From assembly GCF_002270055.1 (NCBI RefSeq), contig NZ_NIBG01000007.1, positions 1 to 64,000 on the forward strand: DNA of 64,000 nucleotides, written 5' to 3'. Below the pieces are notes generated by a model. The model was not told the DNA's origin, did not search any database, and saw only the letters and a list, made by a program, of their open reading frames with translations. Shown in pieces: positions 27,003 to 34,870 of this stretch (its first letter is position 1; each line of letters opens with the position of its first letter). This stretch comes from Anaeromicrobium sediminis. Lineage in GTDB: Bacteria > Bacillota > Clostridia > Peptostreptococcales > Thermotaleaceae. The translations under genes and the position numbers were made by a program.

Positions 27003-28916
27003 TTATAAATTTATTCTCTTTTCTTTAACTTCATTCTTCAATTCTTTAACGAAAGAATCCACACCTTGAGCTCCTAATTCACCCTTATCTCTAGAACGAA
27101 CAGAAATAGTATTTCCTTCTACTTCCTTCTCTCCTATAATAATCATGTACGGAACCTTCTCTAATTGAGCTTCTCTGATTTTGTATCCAATCTTTTCGTT
27201 TCTTTCATCTATCTCAACTCTAATTCCTTCTTCAGCCATTTTAGCAACTACTTCCTTAGCATAATCACTAAACTTATCTGCTATAGGAAGTACCTTAACT
27301 TGTACTGGCGCTAACCATGCTGGGAACTTTCCTGCAAAGTGCTCGATTAAGATACCAATGAATCTTTCAATACTTCCAAAGATTACTCTGTGTACCATAA
27401 CTGGTCTGTGCTTTTCTCCATCCTTACCTACGTAAGTTAAGTCAAATCTTTGTGGCATTTGGAAGTCTAATTGGATAGTTCCACATTGCCATGTTCTTCC
27501 GATGCAATCTTCTAAGTGGAAGTCTATCTTAGGTCCGTAGAATGCTCCATCACCTTCATTTACAATATAATCAATATCCATAGAATCTAAGGCTTTTTTA
27601 AGTGAAGTAGTAGCTAAGTCCCATTCTTCATCACTACCCATTGAATCTTCTGGTCTAGTAGATAACTCCACATGATACTTAAATCCAAATACTTCATATA
27701 CAGAATCAATAAATCTAATTAAGTTTTTAATTTCTGATTCTATTTGTTCTGGTAACATGAATATATGAGCATCATCTTGTGTAAAGTTTCTAACTCTCAT
27801 AAGGCCATGAAGTGCTCCTGATAATTCGTGTCTGTGTACTAATCCTAATTCTCCCATTCTGATTGGGAAATCTCTATAACTACGCATCTTAGTTTTGTAA
27901 ACTAACATTCCACCTGGACAATTCATAGGCTTTACAGCAAAATCTTGACCATCGATCTTAGTTGTATACATATTTTCCTTATAGTGATCCCAGTGACCAG
28001 AAGTATGCCATAATTGTTCATTTAATATGATAGGAGTCTTAATCTCCACATACCCCTCTTTTGTATGTTCACTTCTCCAGAAATTCTCTAGTATATTTCT
28101 AAGAACCATTCCCTTTGGATGGAAGAACGGGAATCCTGGACCTTCAGGTTGAATGCTAAATAAATCTAATTCTTTACCTAATTTTCTATGATCTCTCTTC
28201 TTAGCTTCTTCTAATCTGTGTATATATTCATCTAATAGCTTTTGCTTAGGGAATGATGTTCCATAGATTCTTTGAAGCATCTTGTTTTTCTCATCACCTC
28301 TCCAGTAAGCACCAGCTAAGCTTAGTAATTTAATTCCCTTTACAGGCTTAGTAGTTTGAATGTGAGGCCCTGCACAAAGGTCTACAAACTCTCCTTGCTT
28401 ATAGAATGAAATAACACTATCTTCTGGTAGGTCTTCAATTAACTCTACTTTGTAATCTTCCTTATGTTCCTTCATAAGGGCTATAGCTTCTTCCCTTGGA
28501 AGTTCAAATCTTTCTATTTGAAGATTTTCTGATACAATCTTTTTCATTTCCTTTTCGATTTTTTCAAGATCTTCTTCTGTAAATCTGTGTTCACAATCAA
28601 TGTCATAATAGAATCCATTTTCTATGGCTGGTCCTATAGCTAACTTTGCTTCTGGGTATAATCTCTTAACAGCTTGTGCTAATATGTGTGAACTTGTATG
28701 TCTAAATATATCTTGTCCTGCTCTATTCTCAAACTTTAATATGTTTAGTTCACAGTCCTCTTCTATTTTATAGTCAAGTCCCACAACCTTATTATTTACT
28801 TCAGCACCCATTGCCTCCTTAGCTAATCTACCACTTATAGATTTAGCTATTTCATATACACTAGTTCCCTTTTCATACTCCTTTACGGAACCATCTTTAA
28901 GATGTAACTTTATCAT
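27003..28916 (-). CDS. thrS: Threonyl-tRNA synthetase
   Basis: A 637-residue class II synthetase. An N-terminal TGS domain (1-60) precedes the editing/SAD domain with HTSSHILAQAVKRLYP (near 73) and CAGPHI. The catalytic core contains the zinc-binding MNCPGGM (near 335) and RMGELGLVHRHELSGALHGLMRVR, motif 3 HRVIFGSIERF, and an anticodon-binding C-terminal domain starting PVQVKVLPI. It charges tRNA-Thr and edits Ser-tRNA-Thr. The ATG has GGAGGG. A T-box with a Thr codon lies upstream, separated from the gene by a repeat element. Confidence 0.97.
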   Translation of the reverse strand: MIKLHLKDGSVKEYEKGTSVYEIAKSISGRLAKEAMGAEVNNKVVGLDYKIEEDCELNILKFENRAGQDIFRHTSSHILAQAVKRLYPEAKLAIGPAIENGFYYDIDCEHRFTEEDLEKIEKEMKKIVSENLQIERFELPREEAIALMKEHKEDYKVELIEDLPEDSVISFYKQGEFVDLCAGPHIQTTKPVKGIKLLSLAGAYWRGDEKNKMLQRIYGTSFPKQKLLDEYIHRLEEAKKRDHRKLGKELDLFSIQPEGPGFPFFHPKGMVLRNILENFWRSEHTKEGYVEIKTPIILNEQLWHTSGHWDHYKENMYTTKIDGQDFAVKPMNCPGGMLVYKTKMRSYRDFPIRMGELGLVHRHELSGALHGLMRVRNFTQDDAHIFMLPEQIESEIKNLIRFIDSVYEVFGFKYHVELSTRPEDSMGSDEEWDLATTSLKKALDSMDIDYIVNEGDGAFYGPKIDFHLEDCIGRTWQCGTIQLDFQMPQRFDLTYVGKDGEKHRPVMVHRVIFGSIERFIGILIEHFAGKFPAWLAPVQVKVLPIADKFSDYAKEVVAKMAEEGIRVEIDERNEKIGYKIREAQLEKVPYMIIIGEKEVEGNTISVRSRDKGELGAQGVDSFVKELKNEVKEKRINL

Positions 28917-28977
28917 CTTTAACCCTCCTCAAAATTTATATGTAATTTTTTTATCCAAATAAAAAACTCATACTTCG

Positions 28978-29087
28978 TATGATTCGTTATGGAACCCTAT
29001 GGTTCCCTTCGACGATTGCTTTCGCAATCTGAACACCCTCCTTTAAAGAGGCAGGGGAATTCTTCCCCTACAACCCCTTCGTTTTTT
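28978..29087. repeat. Dispersed intergenic repeat, copy A (thrS leader)
   Basis: A ~110-base non-coding element. It shares with 39923-40031 the blocks TATGATTCGTTATGGAACCC, GGTTCCC, CGCAATCTGAACACCCTCC and AAAGAGGCAGGGGAATTC plus a C-rich end. Internal hairpins include GGAACC/GGTTCC, GATTGC/GCAATC and GGGGAA/TTCCCC. It sits between the Thr T-box terminator and the thrS ribosome binding site. Confidence 0.8.
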
Positions 29088-29127
29088 ACTTATCTGCTAT
29101 TATAAAAATTTATAATTTCCTGATAAA

Positions 29128-29385
29128 TAAAAAACTCCCGTCCCTTATATTTAAATATAAAGGGACGAGAGATTGATCTCGCGGTTCCACCCAATTTGAT
29201 TTCTCCACTTTGGAGGCTTTAACGCAGCCTCTACGAATCTTTTTTCATATTACACTACTAAAAGATAGCTCACAGCTAGTTTTCCCATATCCATAATTAA
29301 AGAATGCTTTCAGCCCATGACACTCTATCTCTGATAACTGGGTTTATGGTAATTTTTCTGATCATAGCTTTAATATTTTTAGTTT
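29128..29385 (-). promoter_or_regulatory. T-box leader (Thr, specifier ACT)
   Basis: T-box core GGGTGGAACCGCGAGATC (29175-29192) is followed by a terminator (arms within 29135-29172) and U-run. The specifier loop reads GAAA-ACT-AGCTG, with CAG on the 5' side able to pair CTG, giving ACT (29278-29280), a Thr codon. It controls thrS; the leader between terminator and gene is lengthened by repeat copy A. Confidence 0.93.
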
Positions 29386-29443
29386 TTACTTATTATATGA
29401 ATATTTTTATCTTTTGTCAATAAGATTATACATTTTTTTCTAA

Positions 29444-30049
29444 TTAAAAAGCGAGTATTATTAAACCTTGTACTATACCAATCATTCCACCTAATATTCC
29501 GCCTAATATTTCTATGTGTTTTAATTCCTTTTTAGCTATAGTCATTACTATTTCTTCTAGCTTAGGCAGTGGAAAATCATTTATCTTTTCTTCTATTATT
29601 TCATTGATTTTAACATTATCTATGGCCTTTTCCACAAGTTCATTCATTATATCCTCTAAAGCTGCATTTCCTTCTTTTTCAATTACATCTTCTATATATT
29701 CTTGTACCATACCTTTAAAAGGAGTTGGTATGAAAGGAGGCATCTTCTTTTCTATTATGCCATTGATCTTTACTTTTATAGTATTTATTATTTCCTCTTT
29801 ATTAGCTTGTGATAGTATTTTATCTATAAGTTCTTCCATAGATAACAATTCTTTTTCTATCATTTCCCCTACACTTTTAGCTATTTCACTTTGCCTTTTA
29901 GGAATTACACCTTGAAAATAACTATTAGTTAGTGGAATTTTAACAGGCTCTAGTGGCCTGAATATTAACTTTATTGCTAAAATATTAGTAACCCAACCTA
30001 TCATAGCTCCTATGGTAGTTAAAATTAACAGCTTAATCCAAAACAACAA
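29444..30049 (-). CDS. DUF445 family membrane protein
   Basis: A 201-residue protein with an N-terminal transmembrane helix containing GAMIGWVTNILAIKLIFRPLEP, the DUF445 signature, a helical central region rich in charged residues and a C-terminal hydrophobic helix (GGILGGMIGIVQGLIILAF). Relatives (YheB type) localise to the forespore membrane in Bacillus, but their biochemical role is not known. The start is a TTG behind AGAGGTGAAAG. It is downstream of the YtxC gene and separated from it by a large hairpin. Confidence 0.85.
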   Translation of the reverse strand: MLFWIKLLILTTIGAMIGWVTNILAIKLIFRPLEPVKIPLTNSYFQGVIPKRQSEIAKSVGEMIEKELLSMEELIDKILSQANKEEIINTIKVKINGIIEKKMPPFIPTPFKGMVQEYIEDVIEKEGNAALEDIMNELVEKAIDNVKINEIIEEKINDFPLPKLEEIVMTIAKKELKHIEILGGILGGMIGIVQGLIILAF

Positions 30050-30090
30050 CTTTCACCTCTTGTCTATTTAGGCTCGTGAAAGAAAATAAT

Positions 30091-30206
30091 AAGTCAAGAT
30101 GCGAAGTAATTTTGATTTCTAACAAGACGCTGAATCATGAGTTTACTGAAGTAAATGATTGATTCAGTAACGAAGTTAGAAATCAAAAGAACGAGTAGAT
30201 CGACTT
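30091..30206. repeat. Three-tier inverted repeat between the YtxC-like and DUF445 genes
   Basis: Nested arms: TTTTGATTTCTAAC (30110-30123) with its perfect complement at 30175-30188; CTGAATCA (30130-30137) with TGATTCAG (30160-30167); TTTACT/AGTAAA (30142-30155). AAGTC/GACTT frame it outside. No ORF. It resembles a REP/MITE-type structural element; another copy is not visible in this window. Confidence 0.65.
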
Positions 30207-30281
30207 TTTATTTTTTTGAACGTGCCTTACTTTCAAACTGTTATTTAGTATACCATAGTTGTAGGTTATTCTCAATATTAA

Positions 30282-31178
30282 CTACTCTTTAATAGCATTC
30301 TTTATATTCATACACATTTTACATCCCGAACAGATTTGCACCTTTCCTGAAAATACTTTCTTAATAGTATTTATTATTTCCTTTTTAGTTATATTGTGAG
30401 ATGGATGTATTATAATCTTATTAGGAGCTAAAGTTATCAATGAACTAATCAATAAGTCATCATATCCTATTTCCTTATCTGTCATTTCATTTGCCAACTC
30501 TTCTAAGTACTCATCATTTATTAGCCTATTATTATGGTCATATATATAATATTTCCCATGGACATTCATGAATACATTTACCAAATCTATCTTTGCATCT
30601 TGTATTTCAACAAAATATTTTAACAATTTTATAAACTCATTGTATTCCTTCTCCATTAAATAATCGCCTATGGCCTTATCTATCTTGTATTCTACCTCAT
30701 TTGTAAATTCTCTTAATCTAAATCTTATAAATCCTTCAATATCAATGAAAGATGAACTTTTTAAATATCTCATTATAGGTTTAAATATGACACTTTTCAG
30801 TTTTCTTTTATTTGTTTCACTTACATCTTGCTCACCTAAGTTTACATAATGACTTAATATGGAATTTAGCTCATAGGGACTAAAATAAAAGTATTCTTTT
30901 TCTAAAATTTTCTTCGCCATTGAAATTTCATATTTATCCAATATCATATCAGATAACCCATTAGTTATTTCACACTTCAATCTATTTTCTGCGTACTCTA
31001 TATAATCCTTATCAGTTATATTGTCACTCAACTTATAATCAATAACTACTTTCCCATTATTTGCTGATATATCCTCATCTATATTTATACCTTCCCTCCC
31101 AAGTAGGTTCAGCTCTTTTTTTAATCTTTCTCTTATATCTTTAGTGTATTCGTATAATAATATAGTTAATATAACCAT
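30282..31178 (-). CDS. YtxC-like sporulation protein
   Basis: A 298-residue protein matching the YtxC family: an N-terminal mixed region and a helical core with FRLREFTNEVEYKIDKAI and EYNEFIKLLKYFVEIQDAKIDLV, followed by a C-terminal segment with CSGCKMCMN. YtxC is found in spore formers and is listed as a putative sporulation protein; its activity is unknown. The neighbourhood supports the call, because ytxC adjoins thrS in Bacillus as I remember it. The ATG has AAGGAG. The terminal CxxCxxC is a possible metal site. Confidence 0.8.
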   Translation of the reverse strand: MVILTILLYEYTKDIRERLKKELNLLGREGINIDEDISANNGKVVIDYKLSDNITDKDYIEYAENRLKCEITNGLSDMILDKYEISMAKKILEKEYFYFSPYELNSILSHYVNLGEQDVSETNKRKLKSVIFKPIMRYLKSSSFIDIEGFIRFRLREFTNEVEYKIDKAIGDYLMEKEYNEFIKLLKYFVEIQDAKIDLVNVFMNVHGKYYIYDHNNRLINDEYLEELANEMTDKEIGYDDLLISSLITLAPNKIIIHPSHNITKKEIINTIKKVFSGKVQICSGCKMCMNIKNAIKE

Positions 31179-31242
31179 AGATTCACTCCTTCCTACAGCA
31201 TAACTGTAATTTGTAACAAGAAGTGATATTCAAAATGTTTGT

Positions 31243-31953
31243 TTAATCAAAGATAAATATAGTGCCCAAATCAATTAAGTTTTCTTTACTTAAAAACAAA
31301 GGCTCTATTTCATACTTTTTTAAAAAGTCTAATATCTTAATTTCATCAGGATGATTTGACAAAGTTCCTGTAAAAAGCAACTGTTTATTGTTCATATTAG
31401 CTGTACATCCTCCTATAAATCCATAATCTAACCCTTTTAAACTTATATGCCCAGCATTTATTAACAATACGTCAATATCATGGCCTTTTAGGCTATTTGC
31501 AATACCTTGGTCAGAAGTTATTATAGCCTTTTCATTTACAATACATATTGAACATTTTGAATATCCCTGTTTAACATTTATAAGCTCTACATTTTCTTTT
31601 TTTAAGTGATCTAATATTAATTTATCTGTATATTCAAAGTTATGTATAGCATATCTTCCAACTCTTGCTACATTATATGCAATGTCATAGGGATAGTTAC
31701 TTTTTAAAAATGCGCTTCCTTTTATAGGGTTAATTTGATTTTTACAAAGTTCCTCCTTTATGAAATCATAAATATTTGGTGCTACTATAATATTAGTATT
31801 ATCAACTTTGTAACTTAATATATCCACATGAAAAGATATTGCTTCATATAATTCTTTACACTTTGGAGTTTTTATAGCTTTTATGTTTAATTTTTCTAGA
31901 TTTTTAATTATTTCTACAGATGCTCGTCCATCAATTAAAGCTTTTTTCATCAT
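31243..31953 (-). CDS. DUF6873 family GME-fold protein
   Basis: A 236-residue protein resembling the DUF6873 family, whose fold is related to guanidine-modifying enzymes (arginine deiminase-like). Visible features include RASVEIIKNLEKL (near 9), GGCTANMNNKQLLFTG (near 184) and a conserved-looking CSICIVNEKAIITSDQGIA (near 135). Guanidine-modifying enzymes use a catalytic cysteine; which cysteine would serve here is unclear, and the activity is unknown. Two adjacent ATG codons follow GATGGTG. It is separated by about 65 bases from the upstream YtxC-like gene on one side and the XRE gene on the other. Confidence 0.65.
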   Translation of the reverse strand: MMKKALIDGRASVEIIKNLEKLNIKAIKTPKCKELYEAISFHVDILSYKVDNTNIIVAPNIYDFIKEELCKNQINPIKGSAFLKSNYPYDIAYNVARVGRYAIHNFEYTDKLILDHLKKENVELINVKQGYSKCSICIVNEKAIITSDQGIANSLKGHDIDVLLINAGHISLKGLDYGFIGGCTANMNNKQLLFTGTLSNHPDEIKILDFLKKYEIEPLFLSKENLIDLGTIFIFD

Positions 31954-31990
31954 ATCACCATCTTTTATTTTTTTATTTCCTAAAAATTAA

Positions 31991-32012
31991 AGTAGACTAA
32001 AAATAGTCTACT
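31991..32012 (-). terminator. Terminator of the XRE-cupin gene
   Basis: AGTAGACTA and TAGTCTACT form a hairpin overlapping the stop codon, followed by T-rich sequence on the minus strand. Confidence 0.6.
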
Positions 32013-32548
32013 TATTTTACAAAATACCAATGACTTATGGATTTTTCATTTATTGGATTTCTATGTTTATGTTCTACAAGTTTATTTACTAATACAGTAT
32101 CACCTTCATTGAGCAAATAAGTTTCTTCCCCCACCATAACTTCTAATTGCCCTTTTATAACTACTCCAAATTCATCCATATTATGTTCCCAAGCTTTATT
32201 ACTGAATTCTGTTTTTGCCTCAAGGGTAACAGCATAAGCATCAAATTTATCCTTGTCCCTTATTAAGGCCTCATATTTTATTTTTTCCTTTTCATCATAA
32301 TACATTTTCTTTCTTTCGTCTTTTCTAGTTATGATGATCTTTTCTTCTTCCTGAGATTCCATTATTAACTCTACTAGACTAATCTCTAATGCTTGACATA
32401 TGGTATGTAGATTTGCTAACGAAGGACTAGTCAAGTCCCTTTCTAAGTTAGAAATGTAACCTATAGATAAGCTTGTAAGATTTGCTAACTCCCTTATTGT
32501 GAGTTTTCTTTCATTTCTAAAGCAGTTTATTTTCTCACCAATTTTCAT
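32012..32548 (-). CDS. XRE-family regulator with C-terminal cupin domain
   Basis: A 178-residue transcription factor. Residues 1-60 are an XRE helix-turn-helix (RELANLTSLSIGYISNLERDLTSPS), and residues ~105-178 form a cupin barrel (FGVVIKGQLEVMVGEETYLLNEGDTVLV). Such proteins bind small ligands through the cupin and control amino acid, polyamine or sugar acid genes. It is immediately beyond the 3' end of the 4-hydroxybutyrate operon but separated by a strong terminator, so a link is possible but unproven. The gene is apparently monocistronic, with terminators on both sides. Confidence 0.88.
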   Translation of the reverse strand: MKIGEKINCFRNERKLTIRELANLTSLSIGYISNLERDLTSPSLANLHTICQALEISLVELIMESQEEEKIIITRKDERKKMYYDEKEKIKYEALIRDKDKFDAYAVTLEAKTEFSNKAWEHNMDEFGVVIKGQLEVMVGEETYLLNEGDTVLVNKLVEHKHRNPINEKSISHWYFVK

Positions 32549-32698
32549 TTACTCACCTCAACAACTCCGTCTTGAATTATTAGAGTTTTATTCATTCAAA
32601 ATTCCAATAATTCTCTTTAATTATAATGTATATCTATCCTATAAGAAAGTCCCTATTGAAATATTGGTGTAAATTAAGTAGGCTTTAAAGTTTTTTCT

Positions 32699-32784
32699 AA
32701 AAAAAAAAAGACTTTGTGAAAGAAATATTACCTTCATGTCGGGGAGACATAATAAGGCTCAAATAATTACTCTTTTCACAAAGT
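32699..32784 (-). terminator. Large structured terminator / possible sRNA at the end of the abf operon
   Basis: On the minus strand an 11-bp outer stem (arms 32711-32721 and 32774-32784) closes a ~50-base interior and is followed by a run of about eleven T. Inside, CCTT/AAGG and ATGTC/GACAT arms form a second hairpin with loop TCCCC. The stem-plus-U-run makes it a terminator; the size and C-rich loop raise the possibility of a stable small RNA. Confidence 0.6.
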
Positions 32785-32888
32785 TTATTAGGATGAATTT
32801 TGTTCACTTTCATGAACTATCTAAATTATAATACTTTACCCGTTCTCTGTCTATAGTTTTTTTGTATTTTTTTCCATTATTTTTATAA

Positions 32889-33146
32889 TTAATTTTTTAG
32901 CTTTTTTATCATTTCATCGTACTGTTTAATGTCTACAAATAGTATGATTTCTCTCTTATATTTTAAGTTTTTATACTCAGCGCAACAATTAGTACACCCA
33001 CCTAATACGACTATATAATCATACCTAGTTTCTTCCGTAGCCAACTCTATATTAGCCCCTTCTAAGTCAATCTTCATCCTGTTAAAGACATTTTTTCTTT
33101 CGTATCTAGGATTACATCCACCACAAAACTTTATCCCTATGTTCAA
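32889..33146 (-). CDS. Small CGGC-motif cysteine-rich protein
   Basis: An 85-residue protein with KFCGGCNPRYER near residue 7 and LGGCTNCCAE near residue 48, five to six cysteines in all, typical of a metal-binding fold. I do not recognise the family by name. The start is a TTG after AAAGGTG. It is the last gene of the 4-hydroxybutyrate operon, 2 bases after the NifU-like gene, so a role in Fe-S or metal supply to the dehydratase is an attractive inference but not shown by sequence alone. Confidence 0.65.
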   Translation of the reverse strand: MNIGIKFCGGCNPRYERKNVFNRMKIDLEGANIELATEETRYDYIVVLGGCTNCCAEYKNLKYKREIILFVDIKQYDEMIKKLKN

Positions 33147-33148
33147 TA

Positions 33149-33427
33149 TTATTCACCTTTTCTCAATATTTTCTTTGCCATGTCTAACAGCTCACTACTT
33201 ACTTCCTGAACTAGTTCTACCTTTTCAATAGAAGGAATTTCATTTTGAAGACTAGCTAAAACCACATCTTCAATAGTAAATCTAGCTGAAGGACATCCAC
33301 TACATGCACCTAGTAGCTTCACATATACCACATTGTCCTTCACATCAACCAAGCTTATATCTCCATAATGCTTAGCCAATTGTGGTCTTATGATTTCTTC
33401 CATAACTTTTAATACTTTTTCTTTCAT
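33149..33427 (-). CDS. NifU C-terminal-domain protein
   Basis: A 92-residue stand-alone Nfu domain. The scaffold motif CSGCPSA is at about 44-50, preceded by VVYVKLLGA. Nfu proteins hold an Fe-S cluster between two monomers and pass it to client enzymes. The ATG at 33427 (MKEKVLK) follows GTGGAG; the in-frame extension upstream runs through that site. It lies between the CoA-transferase and the CGGC protein, and the operon product AbfD is a 4Fe-4S enzyme, a likely client. Confidence 0.88.
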   Translation of the reverse strand: MKEKVLKVMEEIIRPQLAKHYGDISLVDVKDNVVYVKLLGACSGCPSARFTIEDVVLASLQNEIPSIEKVELVQEVSSELLDMAKKILRKGE

Positions 33428-33485
33428 AATTATCAACTCCACTTTTAATTTAAAAGACATTTTTCCAAGGAAACATTTTTAAAGA

Positions 33486-33517
33486 CGGTTAGTTATATAA
33501 TATCATACAACTAACCG
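33486..33517 (-). other. Hairpin between abfT and the nifU-like gene
   Basis: CGGTTAGTT and AACTAACCG form a 9-bp stem in the abfT-nifU gap. No T-run follows directly on the minus strand, so it is more likely an mRNA-stabilising or partial attenuator hairpin than a full terminator. Confidence 0.5.
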
Positions 33518-33532
33518 CCCTCTATATTCTAA

Positions 33533-34831
33533 CTAAAATTTACAATTAAATCTATCTTCATATACTTTTATAAGCTCTCCTCTAAAGTCTGGATGAGCTA
33601 TTTCTATTAAAGCCTTAGCTCTAGCCTTTAGTGTCTTCCCTCTTAAATCAGCCACACCATATTCAGTTACCACATAATGTACATCATTACGAGATGTAGT
33701 TATGGCAGAACCTTCATCTAATAGAGGTACTATACGAGATAATTTTCCTCTAGCGGCAGTAGAAGGCATAGCTATTATAGACTTACCGCCCTTAGCCATA
33801 GCTGCTCCACGTACATAATCTACTTGACCACCTACACCACTAAACTGGTTAAGACCTATAGATTCTGACGCTACCTGACCCATAAAGTCTACTTGTAGGC
33901 AAGAGTTTATAGATATAATGTTATCATTTTCCATTACTGTGCGTGGATGATTAACATAATCAACTGGATGCATTGCCACAGATGGGTTATTGTCAACAAA
34001 GTCATATAATCTCTTAGAACCCATTAAGAATGTAACTACCATTTTATCTTTGTTTATAGACTTTTTCTTGTTAGTTATAACTCCTGCTTCTATTAACTCA
34101 ACAACACCGTCTGAGAACATTTCAGAGTGTATACCTAAGTCCTTTTTATCCTTTAAGAAAAGAAGTACCGCATCAGGAATAGCTCCTATTCCTAATTGAA
34201 GTGTATCTCCATCATTTATTAATGAAGCACAATTCTCTCCGATAGCCTTCTCTACATCTCCTATTTTTGGTGCTGGAAGTTCTGGTAAATCATAAGAAAC
34301 TTCTACAATATGATCTATTTCTGAAATATGGATAAAAGAATCACCCATAGTTCTTGGCATTTTATCATTGATTTCAGCAATTACTATTTTAGCTTCTTCC
34401 GCAGCTGGCTTAGTATAATCTACAGATAATCCAAAACTACAATATCCATGTTCATCTGGCTTACTTACTTGAATTAAAGCCACATCTACAGGCATTTGTC
34501 CTTCTCTAAATAATCTTGGTATCTCATGGAAGAAACAAGGTGTATAATCAGCACGATGAGCTTGAACAGCTTTTCTAGCTCCTCCACCTACGAATAGGGC
34601 ATTATGTATAAAGTGTTTTTCCATACCTTCTGCAGCATATTCACTTTTTCCTAAAGAAAACATATGTGAAATTTCTACATTTTCATAGGCATCTTTATTT
34701 TCTACCATAGCTTTAACTAAAGTTACTGGCTCTGCTATAGCATGACCTAAAATTACTCTGTCATTAGATTTTATATATCCTACAGCTTCCTCTGCCGTAG
34801 TAAGTTTGCTCTCATAAAGTTCTTTCCACAT
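33533..34831 (-). CDS. abfT: 4-hydroxybutyrate CoA-transferase
   Basis: A 432-residue acetyl-CoA hydrolase/transferase-family protein that should transfer CoA from acetyl-CoA (or butyryl-CoA) to 4-hydroxybutyrate. Family features include NDRVILGHAIAEPV (near 24), LQLGIGAIPDAV and HSEMFSDGVVELIEAG, the region with the catalytic glutamate, followed by FSGVGGQVDYVRGA for CoA binding. Length matches the Clostridium aminobutyricum enzyme family. The ATG has GAGGTGA. The specific substrate is inferred from the adjacent dehydratase gene; sequence alone would also allow butyrate or acetate. Confidence 0.9.
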   Translation of the reverse strand: MWKELYESKLTTAEEAVGYIKSNDRVILGHAIAEPVTLVKAMVENKDAYENVEISHMFSLGKSEYAAEGMEKHFIHNALFVGGGARKAVQAHRADYTPCFFHEIPRLFREGQMPVDVALIQVSKPDEHGYCSFGLSVDYTKPAAEEAKIVIAEINDKMPRTMGDSFIHISEIDHIVEVSYDLPELPAPKIGDVEKAIGENCASLINDGDTLQLGIGAIPDAVLLFLKDKKDLGIHSEMFSDGVVELIEAGVITNKKKSINKDKMVVTFLMGSKRLYDFVDNNPSVAMHPVDYVNHPRTVMENDNIISINSCLQVDFMGQVASESIGLNQFSGVGGQVDYVRGAAMAKGGKSIIAMPSTAARGKLSRIVPLLDEGSAITTSRNDVHYVVTEYGVADLRGKTLKARAKALIEIAHPDFRGELIKVYEDRFNCKF

Positions 34832-34870
34832 TATTAATCACCTCATTAATAAATTAAATCCTATTTTAAA

